A stretch of DNA of 64,000 nt from Pogostemon cablin (GCA_023678885.1 CM042970.1:6054355-6118354); one strand, 5' to 3'; positions 11,376-24,335 are shown, numbered from the stretch's first letter. Notes: a model not told the origin generated them from the sequence alone. Made by a program: numbers and translations.

Positions 11376-11735
11376 TCAAAACGAGAAATAAAAAATTATT
11401 GTCAGCCATGAAGATAATTATATAATTTTCATATCCAATTGTTCATTTTTGTACCAAAATACCTCTACCCTGTCGGAATGTTATATCGGGATTCCAATAT
11501 CGATTCCGACATCATCGGATATCGGATCCAATGTCGGATTCGATGTCGAAATCTCAACATAACATTCCGACATAGTGGTCGGATGTTGGATTCGGTATCG
11601 AAATCCCGACATACCATTCCGACATGATGGGGATATTTTGGTACAAAAATGGATAATTAAATATGAAAGTTATATAACTTATATTTCATAGAAGGCAATG
11701 ATTTCCAACTTAAAATTTTGATTAAATGGGCTATT
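11376..11735. mobile_element. Foldback element with ~90-bp inverted arms
   Basis: The left arm (AATCAAAACGAGAAATA to TTCATTTTTGTACCAAAATA) is mirrored by the right arm (ATTTTGGTACAAAAATGGAT to AACTTAAAATTTTGATT). The core of about 170 bp is made of CCGACAT/ATGTCGGA words in both orientations. The open frame at 11439-11627 is only the core read through. Confidence 0.6.
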
Positions 11736-12371
11736 CTCCCATTTTATTTTGGGTAAGTGTGGTCTACGGATTATCACATCATATCATTTTATATTTTTAA
11801 GAATAGTTATCAAATTTTGTCTTATATAAAACGTTATTACTTCAAATATATATTGGTGTTACTTTTTATTTATATTATAAATTATTTATGAAATAGTATT
11901 TTTATTTTTTATTAATTGAGCATCACTTTTTATTATAAAATTTATATTTTTGTTCGTCTCACATAAGACTTACATAAGACGCTATTACACAACTCTTTAC
12001 CTTTTATTTTTTAATTCACTAATTTATAATAATCATTTTTTTAATATATTGTACCCAATTAGAAGTCCACTATATTATCATAATTAATACAAACCAATCA
12101 TTTTATACATGTAAATAATTATTGTAAGAGAATAAATACAAGTAAATTGAAAAATCTTTTTAAAGTATTACTATAGAACATGAAGGCTAGCAATCCTATA
12201 GATTTTATTTTAATAAAAAAGAAAAGTGTGTTTATATAAATAGTTCAGACCCATACCTTTCTATTGGCTTTTTAGCCCAATGGACAGGCCCATCAATTAT
12301 ATATGTATATTCAAATTTAGTGTGATATTTATATTTTATTTTCTTGAAATTTGAACATGAAGATAACATAA

Positions 12372-12623
12372 TACTCCCTCCATCCCCTCTATAAGTATTT
12401 ATTTTGTCATTTTAGTTCATCCCAATTCAAAATATCAATTTTCTTTTTGGATTGATGTGATACACACAATAATATTATTATACTCAACACACTATACATG
12501 GAGCTTACACTCAATACTAATACAATTATCCACTACACATTAAAATATTATTTCTCTCACTTCATTACTCTTTTAAATATTATACTTCTTAATCCACGTG
12601 AAAAAAAGGGGATGAAGGAAGTA
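12372..12623. mobile_element. Stowaway-like MITE
   Basis: TACTCCCTCCATCCCCTCTA against AGGGGATGAAGGAAGTA; 252 bp. Confidence 0.65.
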
Positions 12624-12725
12624 ATTTAAAAGACAAAATCATTTTTTAGGATTCAATTTATCCGAATCTGATGGTTTTGGGTATTGACCATGTTTTCTAT
12701 TGCCCAGTTACCCTCATTTATAATA

Positions 12726-12916
12726 TACTCCCCGGAATTAAGAGTATTATTTTTAATATGTGGTGAGTAGTTGTATTAGTGGATGATATAAGTCTCATAT
12801 TTTAATTATATTAGTGGGTGTGTGTGGGTCTCATGTGTGTAAAAAAGAAAAAAAGACTCTTTTGGTGAGACGTCCAAAATGAAAAAAAGATCCTTTGAAT
12901 GGAACGAATGGATTAT
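12726..12916. mobile_element. Degenerate Stowaway-like MITE
   Basis: Left end TACTCCCCGGAATTAAGAGT. The right end, GAACGAATGGATTA, is eroded. Interior words GTAGTTGTATTAGTGG match other copies. Confidence 0.45.
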
Positions 12917-12943
12917 TTTATATGATGTGTTGTGTATACTATT

Positions 12944-13207
12944 TACTCCCTCCGTCTCCTTGATAAGTGTCCATTTGATTTTTGCACGTGGATTAAGGAG
13001 TATAATAGTATTTTAAAGTGTAATGAAGTGAGAGAAATAATATTTTAATGTTTAGTGGGTAATTGTATTAGTTTTAACTGTGGCCCCATGTGTAATGGGT
13101 TGAGTATAATAATATTATTGTTTGTGTCACATCAATCCAAAAAGGAAATGAATCCTTTGTATTGGAACGGACCAAAATTGTAAAATAGATACTTAGGACT
13201 CCGAGTA
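12944..13207. mobile_element. Stowaway-like MITE
   Basis: TACTCCCTCCGTCTCCTTGA against CTTAGGACTCCGAGTA; subterminal TTTGCACGTGGATTAAGGAG. Confidence 0.65.
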
Positions 13208-13327
13208 TATCTTATCAATATTTATATATTATATACATTTTTTTTATAATATTTATTTACTTAATTGATCAGTAGAAAAATATGTTATATTACCATTACA
13301 TTGAATACTAATTAAGTAAAATAAATA

Positions 13328-13555
13328 AACTCCCTCCGTCCATCGAAAAGATATACATTTTGCTATTTTGAGTGTCCGCACCAAAGGTATACATTTCTTT
13401 TTTAAACACATGGGACCCACATACATCACTACATACATTTAATATATGGTCCCACACACCTCACTAATACAACTACCAATTACACATTAAATAATAATAC
13501 TCCTTAATCCACGTGCAAAAAACAAATGTATATCTATTGGGCAGACGGAGGGAGT
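13328..13555. mobile_element. Stowaway-like MITE
   Basis: AACTCCCTCCGTCCATCGAA against TTGGGCAGACGGAGGGAGTA; 228 bp. Confidence 0.7.
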
Positions 13556-14370
13556 ATAATATAATGTGGATCGAAATGAAGCGAACATGCCCCGCTCCGT
13601 ACGAGACACAGGATGACCCAGACCGGTGTAAGAAGTCAATAGAAAAGAGTGATTGCACAATGTGCTTGGCTGTGTATTGAGCCACAACCTGAAATCATGC
13701 TGTCCAGCTGTTGACATCGCTACACTTCACTCTATCGAAACATTGATTGCATTGTAAGAGCTCAGTTTTAGTGTACAATCGTGGTGCCAAGAACAAATCC
13801 AACACCATCTGCAGCTCCTTAACATAATCATAAATGTGTTGGCCTATTGGTAAGAACATGCAGAGAGCAGTTTGGGCTGTAAAAGCTTCTTCAAGAAGAT
13901 CGCATATCCATCAATCAAACAGCTCCATAAGGTAACAATTAGCATCAAGATTTGAGGAGCAGAAGGAATGTGTGTGCTTTCCACACTTGGAGATTTTTTA
14001 ACAATTTGACCCATTTAAATTTGAAAGTAAGAAAATCTAACAGCTTAGATTATCCATGTGCAGCTAGTAATACTCTAAAATTTAACCAAAAATTAATTCT
14101 AAGAGAAGTTTAACCTTAACAGTAAAATTATATTATAGCTTTCGGCCTAAATTAAATAAAGAACATATTTACATATGTTGAGTAATGTGTGTACCATGAT
14201 ATCTTTTAGGCAAACTCTTATATGCAGATGCTGTGGTTTAAGCTTTTGCCCGCATGCACCAAGCAATGCCTCTGCGGCATCCGTCTCAACCGGCATTTCT
14301 TCTTCAGCTCGCACATCCTCCAGTGAACCCTTCATGGCATAACAGATCATACATGCACCTATGATCTTCC
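13556..14370 (-). pseudogene. PPR-protein relic downstream of POP
   Basis: Two blocks on the minus strand read like broken pentatricopeptide-repeat protein. The block at about 13925-13560 gives, across frame changes, IGQHIYDYVKEL, CFDRVKCSDVNSWTA and then, one frame over, MISGC and AITLFY; these match the PPR consensus 'FD-x-V-x-x-x-D-V-x-SWTAMISG'. The block at 14370-14147 gives ACMICYAMKGSLEDV and EEMPVETDA with ALLGACG, like the PPR tail 'RAGxLEEA-x-x-x-x-x-MPVEPDA-x-x-x-x-ALLGAC'. Stops and frameshifts break both. In a normal PPR protein the SWTAMISG block precedes the MPVEPDA block; here the order on the minus strand is reversed, suggesting rearrangement. The POP 3' UTR probably overlaps the second block. 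The family match is from recalled consensus motifs. Confidence 0.5.
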
Positions 14371-14373
14371 AAC

Positions 14374-17300
14374 TTAGTCGATCCATGATGCGCCCACCAC
14401 CTTCGCCATGAAGGCGTATCTATCTGCAGCTTCATCGATCTACAACAGAATTTTTCAAGTTAATCCAGTCATTAGAAGGCAACCAACCTTGATAGGAAAA
14501 GAAATGTTAATATGTTTATGTACGTACAATTTTTTGGGTTGGCATTCCAGCGCCGTGCCCAGCCTTTTGTTCTATGCGTCCAATAATTGGATTCGTTTGA
14601 GGGCTGTTCTCTGCGCTTGTGCACAGAACATGTTGCATGGTCTGTGGAAGAAACAAATGACTAAAGCTGTAAGCTAATGTGGAGAGAGTTAATAGGAGTG
14701 ATGCAAAAAATTGATGTTTAATTGAACTGTACCAACAGACTACGTATCAAATGTCTTTTTTTTTTTTATTTAATCAAAATACTATAAAATTAAGAACTGG
14801 ACATATTCAAAAGCATCCAAAGTCCTTTACAATGAATCACGTTTTCATCTAATAGATGTACACAGGAATATATATAGCACAACGAACAGCAGCCATCTGA
14901 ATCCTTTGTTAACAAAAAAGTTCCATCAGTTGCTTCTTGGGATGTCATCCAATCATAAGGTTTCAAATAACTCTTCAGTTTTAACAGTTCTTCAGAATAA
15001 AGTTCCATCAGTTATTTTTGACACCCACCCACACCCAAGGAAAGGGCAATGGCAATGGCAATGGTTTATAGTACAACAGCAAAAAATGTTAGAATACTAA
15101 CCGCCAATAACTTCAGCGAGTGCAGTGGGACGACACGATCATCATGATCAGCTGTCAACAACATAGTGGATGGATATTGAATAGCCTTATCAGATGGCTT
15201 TTCCCAAGGTCTTGTAACATTATGCAGTGGCGAGTACCTAATAGTAAAAAAACAGAAGATGATAAAATTATCACTGGTGCAGATCAGCAGACGCATTCAA
15301 AGTAATATTGAATTAATGCTCCACAAAAACACAGGGATATGAGGATTATTCAAACAACACAATGCACATGCCCAAGCAACAGACTCCGTATTCTGTAAAA
15401 AAACACAAATCAGATCTTCCAAAGACAACAGGTTTACATAAAATTGTAATCAGATTCTGCGTTGAGTAAAATCAACAAAAAGAAAGACAACTAGAGGGAT
15501 ACATTTTACAAATGACAAATCACCAAGTCCATTCATGAAGATGGGCCAACATTAGTAAGACTGGAAAAAACCCTCAAAAAATAAAATAGGAAAAGTTCAT
15601 CCAAAATCTAGCCAATCAAATAAGACTTGAGGAATTGTCAAAGAAAATTTGAAAAGAAAAAGAAAAAAAGAGAGATTTAAGGAAAGTTTGCTTATATAAT
15701 TTAGTTTTAAAAGTCGTGCAATTTGGTTCATCATTCTGGAAAAGGTAAAATAGCTCACTTTATTAGCCACTGGAACTCTTCCTCCAGATCTGAACAGCCA
15801 TAGTCCGAGGTCCATGCATGACCTAGAATACAGAAATAAAACCACATATGCCAAAATGTGTAAAAACATCAATCACAAAAAAGATCCTTTCAAGGAACAC
15901 ATCCCCTTACCAATGGTAAACTTGTGGAACCTCAGCATGTCCATAACACCAACATGAGCCAGAGCACAGCCAAACAGATCAGATCTCTGCAATCAGAAGA
16001 TTTTTTAGTCGTTCATTTTATGTTAAAAGTGTAAAAAGAGTACAGAAAAGATAGAAGAAAATACTACCTGATTAATACAAGCGCCAACAAGAAGCCCACC
16101 GTTACTTCCACCTTCGATACACAACTTGCTAGGCTGGGTGTAACCAGCAGAGATGAGATACTCGGCAGCTGATATAAAGTCATCGAAGCAATTCTGCTTC
16201 TTTGAAAGGGCACCAGCTTTATGCCACTCTTCGCCGTATTCTCCTCCTCCACGTATGTTTGCTATGCAAATGACAACATCTAAATGCTTTTCGAGCACAA
16301 TACGGCTAACAGTAAAATATGGGGTAATACTGATGTTAAATCCACCATATCCATAAAGTAAAGAGGGATGTGATCCATCCAGTTGAAGACCCTTTCTAGC
16401 TATTATAAACATTGGGATTTTAGTGCCATCTTTGCTGGGTACAAAAACCTGAATAAGGAATATACTAATCAATGAAAGGACTAGAAAAGGAAATGAAAAA
16501 TATAGAACTAAAAAAATTGAACTTCTTTTTACTCCTACTAAAACCTGCAGTCGGATTTTATTTTTGTGTGTGTGTGCACGCGCGCGTGTAACAGACAAAA
16601 CCACCAAGTTCATACAAATCACGAAAGCATAACGAAATTTTCAGTACAAAAATCTTGATCTTGTCACTTTACAATATGACAAGACTTAATTCTTTTCAAT
16701 TACAAACATCACCAGTTTATTACTAGAAGGCAAATCCTAATTTATTACTAACACTGATTCATCTTCACTTTTTGACAGTTAAAGGAATATGGATATGATG
16801 AAAGGCAGAAATCGATAAACATAATAATCCAGAATTAAAAGAAAGGTAGTAAATGATTTATTTATTTATTTATTTATTTTTTTTTTGTAAATATAGAATA
16901 TTGGTAGTAGCTTCTACATTATGCATCCCACAACTAAACTGAATTGTATGTATAAACTAGAACTTACTTGGCTGGATTCGAATTCAGTCCTGTCAAAGCC
17001 AGGGACTACTATTTCTCTGAAAATTCTCATGTGCGGTACCTCATCATCCAAATTGCACGTATAAATGATGCCCGGAACAAGGAAGCTTGTGAATCCAACA
17101 AAGATGATGCTGTCTTTGCGTCGAGAAGAAATCTCAGATACTGTTCCAATATCCAGAGGTAAAGGGTGCAAAAGGTCACCTGTTCTCAAGTCCCTTATTT
17201 GCAAAACATTTTTCACATCGCTTAAATAATTCACCAGAAGATAATTTCCATTTACTGCCGCAACAGATTCAAGAACGTCCCTTTCATCTTCTTGAAGTAA

Positions 17301-19960
17301 TTCAGTCCATGAGTTGGGTTCTTTAAGATCAACTCGAACTAGTTTGTTTCTTGGAGCATTTTTATTAGTGAGGAAGGTGAAAATTGACTCATCATTCGCC
17401 ACATAGTAATAGGAAGCCTCAAACTTATCGATAAGCTTTACAAAAGGAAGTAATTCATTTGTCCCCTTATAACCTTCAAGTCCTTTGGGGAGAAATGACA
17501 GGTTACAATAATAAACCTTGTTCACAGGATCACAATTTTCATGGGTATACAAAAGAACATACTGCAAGTTTCAAAAGTGAAGGGAAACAAATTAATTCAA
17601 CAATATCGAAATAGAGGGGAAACTATCATTTAAACAAGATTATCACTGCCCATAATGAAACTTATATTTCCTTGTGCACAATATTGCATGAGAACTCTCA
17701 ACTCTCTTTTGCTAAAAGAATACATGTAAAGATTCTAAAAGCACAGCATTTCAGGCTAAAATTAGAAGTATAATCAAAGCTCAGACTTGAACTTCTTTAG
17801 CATGTATTACAGTCATGATATTTCTCAATCACATCAATATTCAATTTAAATGAAAATCTCAATATAATCTTTTGTATTTACTATTGCATATGTAATCTAT
17901 GGTCAAATCAAACATAAGCTAGTAAAAGGAGAAGCTTTGATTCCTTAATACCATAAGAAAGTTTAACAAAAACAGATCATTTTACTCCTTAACTATGAAT
18001 GAGTTACTGATTCAGCAATTATAGCTCAACCACATCAAGTGCATAAAAACAATAAAGTGAGTAATAATGACAAACATTTCTCATAAACGGTGTCTAATCA
18101 AGGTTTTATTACCTTCCCATCTTCTGTAACTGAAGCTGAACGTGTATGTTTAGGATTGCCTGGATCACTCCAACATAAAATATCCTCAGATTGATCTGTA
18201 CCCAAGAAATGATAATATATTTCATGGTTTAGATTGGTATTGGTCTCCGTGCCAGCATCCAAATTCTCACCAACCCTTTAAAACAGAACACCAAATATGA
18301 GTATCACGGATAACCTACAGGTGAAAAAATGCAAGGCAAACATATACACCACATATTGAAAAAGAGCAGCTCTGCTTTGATGGTAAAAATGATTCTGACA
18401 ACTATGTAGACATGTGAAGCATGTAAAAGGTGTGGTTCCAAAATGTAAAGGTTTTTGAGAGGTCAGATCCTCATTGGAACGCAAAATTATCTTTAATAAC
18501 AAGGAACAAAAATAAAATATCCCGTAGAATATTCAAGGAAACTAATAAAATGTTTATATAGCAGAATTATTTCTTACTCAGGAGCTGGATAACGGCTGTA
18601 GAAAAAACCTCTGTTATCATGAGTCCAACTAATACTTGAAAATTTAACCTGGTATAAACAAAAATGCATCAAGCTTTCCAAAACAGATAAAACTCAAAAG
18701 TTGAAAATAAGTTTTTATACATATATCTAAACTGACTTGCATTTAGATTTATGTCATAAGAAAAGATACATTGAAATTCCACAACAGTTGATAAATTTTA
18801 CCCATGAAATTGTATCAGGCTCAGTGGTCTTATCATCAACCCGCATGACTCTAATGGTCACCCAATCACTTCCACTAGAACTAGTGCCATAGGCCAAATG
18901 TTTTGCATCCTCACTAACTTCATATTCACTCATTGCCACAGTTCCATCATCACTTAATGTGTTTGGATCAATCAAAACCTCAGGTTTCCCATTCAAACTA
19001 TCCTGCGACACCAAATTAAAGACTATTGATTTCAAATTTTCGACTTGGCTTGTAAATAGTAAATACACTAAAAAAAAAGAAGAAGATAAGTGTTAAAACA
19101 TACTGATATTGAACCTGAACATAAAGGACTTTTTGAGGCTGTAAGCCGGTGTTATGGAAGTAGAAGTACTTATCACCAGCTCTAAAAGGAGCATCATACT
19201 TGGGGAAATCATATAATTCAGTTAGCTTTTGGCGAAGTTTTTCCCTTATTTCGCAAGTTTTAAGTATGGACTCTGTTAATTTCATCTGCTTTTCCACGAA
19301 CTCTTTTGTCTCCTCTGAATCAGGATCCTCAAGCCTAATCAAATTCATCATATGAATATATGCCAAAATAAAAGACAAGATATCGGAAAACCAACATTCT
19401 AAGCCTCCAGATAGTGATTCCAAAGATCAAAGAAACATTGCTATAGACGTCCCAATAATCTACAACTTTACATGATGATGAAATATTAAAGCAAAATTTA
19501 GATCGACGTCCCAACATTACAAGGTCGTGAAAAACAAAGAAACTGGGAAACAAATCAGCCGATAAAGACGTTACAATTCCTATTTCAATATTAAAAGCAA
19601 TACAGAGTCCAATTAATTCTATATTGCGAAAAGCTAAAAGGTGAGTTCAAGAGTCCGAAGAACAGTGTTTTATTACCATCTATATGGGTCGGGCACCATA
19701 ACGCCGTGGTAATCATCGACCGCGGATTCGTCACGACGAGCGACTGGATACTGAAGAGCGTTGTCAAGGGCGGAGAGCGATCCCATTGTTGGAGGCGATG
19801 AGAAAGAAGAAGTGGCGAAGAGGGAAGAAGGAAGGTGTTTGTTGGAACGATTAAGAGAGGAAGAGCGGAAAAATCTAAGTTGGCGCGTATACAGGAACGA
19901 CTTTAGGTAGATGGTGCGTGTTTGACCTGTGCGCAACATTCTTATGAAGCTTTTTCTCAT
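14374..19960 (-). CDS. POP: Prolyl oligopeptidase (prolyl endopeptidase, S9A), 12 exons
   Basis: Serine peptidase that cleaves short peptides after proline. Minus-strand exons, all with GT-AG introns and consistent phase: 19677-19960, 19115-19334, 18802-19002, 18578-18648, 18113-18275, 16968-17561, 16068-16448, 15911-15986, 15759-15822, 15102-15237, 14528-14641, 14374-14439 (TAA 14374-14376). The join gives 789 residues from the first ATG, or 731 from an internal ATG (MGSLSALDNALQYP), the usual plant cytosolic length. Numbered from the internal start, the beta-propeller fills about 80-450; the alpha/beta-hydrolase domain carries Ser in GGSNGG (~568), Asp in ADHDDRV (~660) and His in KAGHGAG (~701). 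All three triad residues are present, so the enzyme should be active. The 58-residue extension is rich in Ser, Arg and Phe and poor in acids, like a plastid or mitochondrial transit peptide. No frame break was found. The PPR relic lies just downstream. Confidence 0.93.
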
Positions 19961-20107
19961 ATTATAATGTTTATTTATTTATTAATTTATTCATTCATGT
20001 ATTCTCTGAATCTGGTTACACTTGCATCAATAGGAATGTTCCTTGTTTGGAGCAATCATATTTCGCATTAGTTAAAATTTTATAAAAATCATATAAGATG
20101 GATTGTG
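19961..20107 (-). promoter_or_regulatory. 5' flank of POP
   Basis: AT-rich DNA directly upstream of the first POP exon, with repeated AATAAATAAATAAAC on the minus strand near 19965-19985. No TATA box can be assigned with confidence. A MITE begins at 20108, so the proximal promoter is bounded by repeats. Confidence 0.3.
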
Positions 20108-20206
20108 AGACGGGTTAACTTACTATTAAAGTATTTTAGTTATACAAGTAAAATATGTTTGTTTGTAGTTAAAGTACACTTTAATAATGGATCAACCCGT
20201 CTCACG
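20108..20206. mobile_element. Short GTGAGACGGGTT inverted-repeat MITE
   Basis: About 99 bp with termini GTGAGACGGGTTAACTTACT and ATGGATCAACCCGTCTCAC and a mirrored AAAGTA-rich interior. Relatives occur near 3462-3656 and 60095-60270. It lies only about 150 bp upstream of the first POP ATG. Confidence 0.6.
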
Positions 20207-20504
20207 TCTCACGTTTTTCTTTTTTTAGTTGTACTAGAAAAGTTTGCACCTACCAAACAAAAGAAATCAAGTACAATATCCTTCCTAAATACTTTATTTA
20301 CAAAAAAAAAAAAAAAAATTTAACCCTACCTAAAACACAGAACAGAGGGAGTAGTTCATAAAATATCGTGGCATTAGCAAAAATGCTACTTTTAATAATT
20401 ATTTTTAAAAAATGTCACCCATTAGTTTTTTTTTTTAAATGCTTTTTTTTAAATAAAAATAATAAATTTGGACATAATTAACCATAATTTTGTGACTCCT
20501 TATT

Positions 20505-20690
20505 CAACTACAACTACGCCTGTGACCATATATATGAATCCATACACAAATTTCATGTAACAACTCATGCGACTACACCCGTAACTACGCTTGCGAGCCC
20601 ATTCACAATTTTTACATGCGATCACGCTTGCAATTACGTCTGTAATTTCATACACAATTTGTTCCATGCGACCATACACATTCTTTATTT
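20505..20690. repeat. Imperfect ~50-bp tandem repeat
   Basis: Three to four degenerate units beginning CATGCGACTACAC, CATGCGATCACGC, CATGCGACCATAC, each with a CATACACAATTT-like end. Function unknown. Confidence 0.45.
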
Positions 20691-20794
20691 ACTAATATAT
20701 GTGCAGTGCTACACACAACCATATGTGCAAATGCGACTATGTATTAATTATATTATGAAGATAAACAAAAAAAGTGATATTTTTCCTAAAAAGT

Positions 20795-20986
20795 TTCCCC
20801 CTCCATCACACCCAAAAAGTCTCATTTCCATTTTTGCGCACATGATACTCATACACACCACTAATACAATTAAAATATGTGGCCCACACTCTCAGTAATA
20901 CAACTATCCACTATACATTAAATAATAATGCTCCTTAATCTGGGTGGAAAAACAAAAAACAACCCTTTGTATGAGACAGATGGAGT
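20795..20986. mobile_element. Stowaway-like MITE
   Basis: CCCCCTCCATCACACCCAAA against GAGACAGATGGAGTA; interior AATAATAATGCTCCTTAATC. Confidence 0.55.
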
Positions 20987-21014
20987 ATGTTGGATGACAA
21001 TTTTCAAAATAAAC

Positions 21015-21241
21015 TACTCCTGTCAATTTTCAATCTATCCATTTGCTTTTTGCGCGTGGGTTAAGGAGTATTATTATTTAATGTGTAGTGGATAATTGTA
21101 TTAGTGTAGTGTGTATGTCCCATATTTTAATTGTATTAGTAGGTGGGTGAATCCCATGTGTCTAAAAGTGAAAATGGATAGATCAAGAATGCACGACCCA
21201 AAATGATAAAATAGATAGATTGACAGTGGATGAATGGAGTA
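21015..21241. mobile_element. Stowaway-like MITE
   Basis: TACTCCTGTCAATTTTCAAT against ATTGACAGTGGATGAATGGA; 227 bp; subterminal TTTGCGCGTGGGTTAAGGAG. Confidence 0.6.
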
Positions 21242-21271
21242 TTTTTTGAGACATTTTTTACATTTTTTCCA

Positions 21272-21545
21272 TACTCTCTCTGTTCCATGAATATTGTCAC
21301 GGTTTATTAAAAAAATGCGTCTTATAAATAGTGTTATATTTTTCTTTTTGATAGATAAACTCATACAAAACTTTTAAATAGTATTTCTATGGAACCCACA
21401 ATACTATATTAATAAAATCATCCATTCACTATACATTAAATTAAAACATTATTTTTCTTTTATATAACTAACATATTGATATTTTTTTAATCTCTGCATA
21501 AAGTAAACAAAGTAAAGGTAACAACATTTATGAAAATATTTTGGA
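21272..21545. mobile_element. Possible degenerate MITE
   Basis: Left end TACTCTCTCTGTTCCATGAA and an inverted-looking right part GGTAACAACATTTATGAAAA. The right terminus is not conserved. Confidence 0.35.
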
Positions 21546-23187
21546 CATTTATGAATGCAAATGTATACCAAATGCATAGAATATCTAACTCATTTTTATT
21601 ACGCAATTATCATTTCAACTAGTGATAATTATGGATATTACGTACGTAGTATCGTCATCATTGCACACAATATATTCTCTCGATAGAATACGAAAAACTG
21701 AACAATATATGTTGACCCTAGATATAAGAGATGAATAAGAAATTAAAAAGGTAAAATTAATTAGGTTTAAGAAGCGTGGTAAAAACATAATTAATATATG
21801 GAAACTTTGTGTAGAAAACACAATTTCATGATTTGACTCAGTGGGTTGTTCTAACTTCTAGGATGTAATGATTCAGATATTGAATGTAATGTACTCACTT
21901 GAAGGTCTTTTTTATTCTCATAACACTTCAGAGATTTATTTTGTTTTTTATTTTTATTAATAAGTTAATTAAACAAAAGAAATAGTAAATGAGTAAATAA
22001 GTTAATTAACTAACATTTAGTATATATTTAGTACAATGAACGGTTGAAAATACGATTTACGTGTATGCATATCGTCTTACATGTGAGACATGTTCATGTA
22101 AGATGAAACTGCGCATTACTCGTTCTCTTGCACATAAGACATGTATATGAGTAAAACTGTTCGACTTATTATTGTATAAGTAAATATGCATATTGATAGT
22201 TAAATTATATTTATAAAATTATGGTGTAACACCTTAAATTATATTTTAATAATTATTTATTATATTTAAAATATATATATATACTCTATAATTTAAATTT
22301 TAATAAGTTATATTTATTCTTTAATAATGAGCGGATGCTTATCACAAGAATATTTGCCATATATATATATATACATATGAGAAATTATTTATCGCATTTG
22401 TTGGTACATTGTATTATAGTAACATCATTATCGATCGTAAATTATTCTTACATCTGTTGGTAAGTAAATCAATTATTTATTTGATTTGGGATTTTTTATG
22501 GGGTTTTACAAATCAAATTTTAGTTTTCATAACAAACATATTAATCTCTCAATAAACCTAACTTTAAAAACCAAAAATTTCTCACCACAAATAAGATTTT
22601 TTTAGTACTTTTTTATCACTTGTAAACATTGCATTATCTTCAAAAAAATAAAATAAAAAAAATAAAAATAAAAAAAATTAATAAAATCAATAAAATCTAC
22701 GCTATTTTCGTGTGAATTTCTAACTTCAAAAAGTTCAAATCTATCTTAAATTTTATTTATACTCATAAAAGTAACGCCATTGTTCTCAAAATATATTTTC
22801 TTTTTAAAAAGTAAATTAATTAGTAAACTAAAAAGTAATATTCATTAATATACACTCAAATTGAGAAGAATATTTTTTCAACTAGTGGAACAGTAGTATT
22901 GTAACCAAATAACCTGTTGGGCAGGAAGCAAATAAATTAACAAACTCTGTAAACCCCAAATCAAATAGTCACTCCATACGCTACAACTTTTTTTTTTAAG
23001 TGGGTTAAAGACTATTTAATGTATAGTTAGTAGATATATTAATGGGGTGTGTGGATTTCATGTTTTAATCTCATTAATGATACATGTGAGTCTCATATAC
23101 TATCTAGAAAAGAAAATATTGAGATCCTTTAAAACAAAGGCTTAAAACACAAATATGAGACTCTGGTTGGCAAAAGAAGGATATATA
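21546..23187. other. AT-rich intergenic DNA
   Basis: No gene recognised. A truncated MITE-like stretch with GTGTGTGGATTTCATG words lies near 22970-23160. Confidence 0.4.
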
Positions 23188-23650
23188 TGTTAGGAAATTT
23201 ATATTTCATATATTATTTAATTATTGACAATATATTAATATTCAATTATATTAGCTATTCAAATAATATGTTGAGCATAATTAAGTGATTAAATTAAAGT
23301 AAAAGTCCATGAACTACACTTGTTTGATATGGGCTAAGGAGTAGATACCCAATATTACTAATCAGTGGTTATGGGTGGCCTGTTTTGAGTAATATGTATA
23401 GATACCCTAGGTTATGGTCCCCGACACTAAGCTGCACACAGTTCTCTCTTTCCCCATCTGAAGAGATTACGAAGGTCCTGAGGGAATCCAAAGACTTAGT
23501 TGAGGAATGCCTTAAACCGTTGCTGATCTTCAGTTTAATTCCGCATAAGAAGATCAATGGATCCAGTTATTCCTCTATTTAATTATTTTATGGATCTTGT
23601 TGAATCATGTTAGGGATTAAAGAATTTGGATTAATGAATTATTTCCAACA
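23188..23650. mobile_element. Solo LTR of an LTR retrotransposon
   Basis: 463 bp starting TGTTAGGAAATTT and ending ATTTCCAACA, so TG...CA with short inverted ends, flanked by 5-bp direct repeats ATATA (23183-23187 and 23651-23655). No internal region or second LTR is adjacent, as expected after LTR-LTR recombination. The duplication is low in complexity, so chance is not excluded. Confidence 0.65.
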
Positions 23651-23985
23651 ATATATTTGCTATTTTAAATTTAAATTTAACAAATCTCCATTGTATATAT
23701 TTCCAAATTTTGTTATCCTTTTATTTCACTTCCTACATTACATTATCTTTTCACAATTAGAAAGATGTTAATGTACAATAAATGTATAATGCATTATTTT
23801 GGAAGGAGAGAAAGGGAGTTCTTCTCTTTTCCCTTCTATTTGTGTGGGTCTTTGAATGCATGTTTAATTAAAGAGTAATACTTCTTTCGCATTTACATTC
23901 CAAATCCCCCGCATGTTGATCTTCTTGTAGGGCAAGAATGTGAATAATTAGTGCAAATTAACTTAGCATGAGTTTTGCCCATTGC

Positions 23986-24335
23986 TATGTAGATAATTAT
24001 AGTATAGATTAATTAATATTGATATGATTTAATTTTGATTTGTTTCATTAATTTTAGAATAATTAGTATTAATGTTTTGATTTATTTCCTTTATATAAGT
24101 TTATCATTAATGTAATAGATTTTGTTATCACCTAATAGGTGATCTTATTATTGTATCAGGGAGTTGAATTGATTAATAAAAATGAGAGTTGTCTCATAGC
24201 CTCTTTTACGGTATTCTTATGAATCAATTCTTATGAATCAACGTATCCCGTCTATCTTCCGGTATTCTTTAAGAATCAACGGATTATATAGCTCGTTCTA
24301 CGTAGTTTTATCTTTAATACGCTCTCGCTGCATCA
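23986..24335 (+). repeat. 5' LTR of the miniature retrotransposon
   Basis: 350 bp. It differs from the 3' LTR by an extra TCTTATGAATCAA-type duplication near 24224-24240, an insertion near 24131-24140 and an eroded first few bases. Confidence 0.85.

Noticed and set aside
14408..14677. 89-residue + strand frame
   Set aside because: Antisense to the last two POP exons, which have perfect splice sites and the catalytic His.
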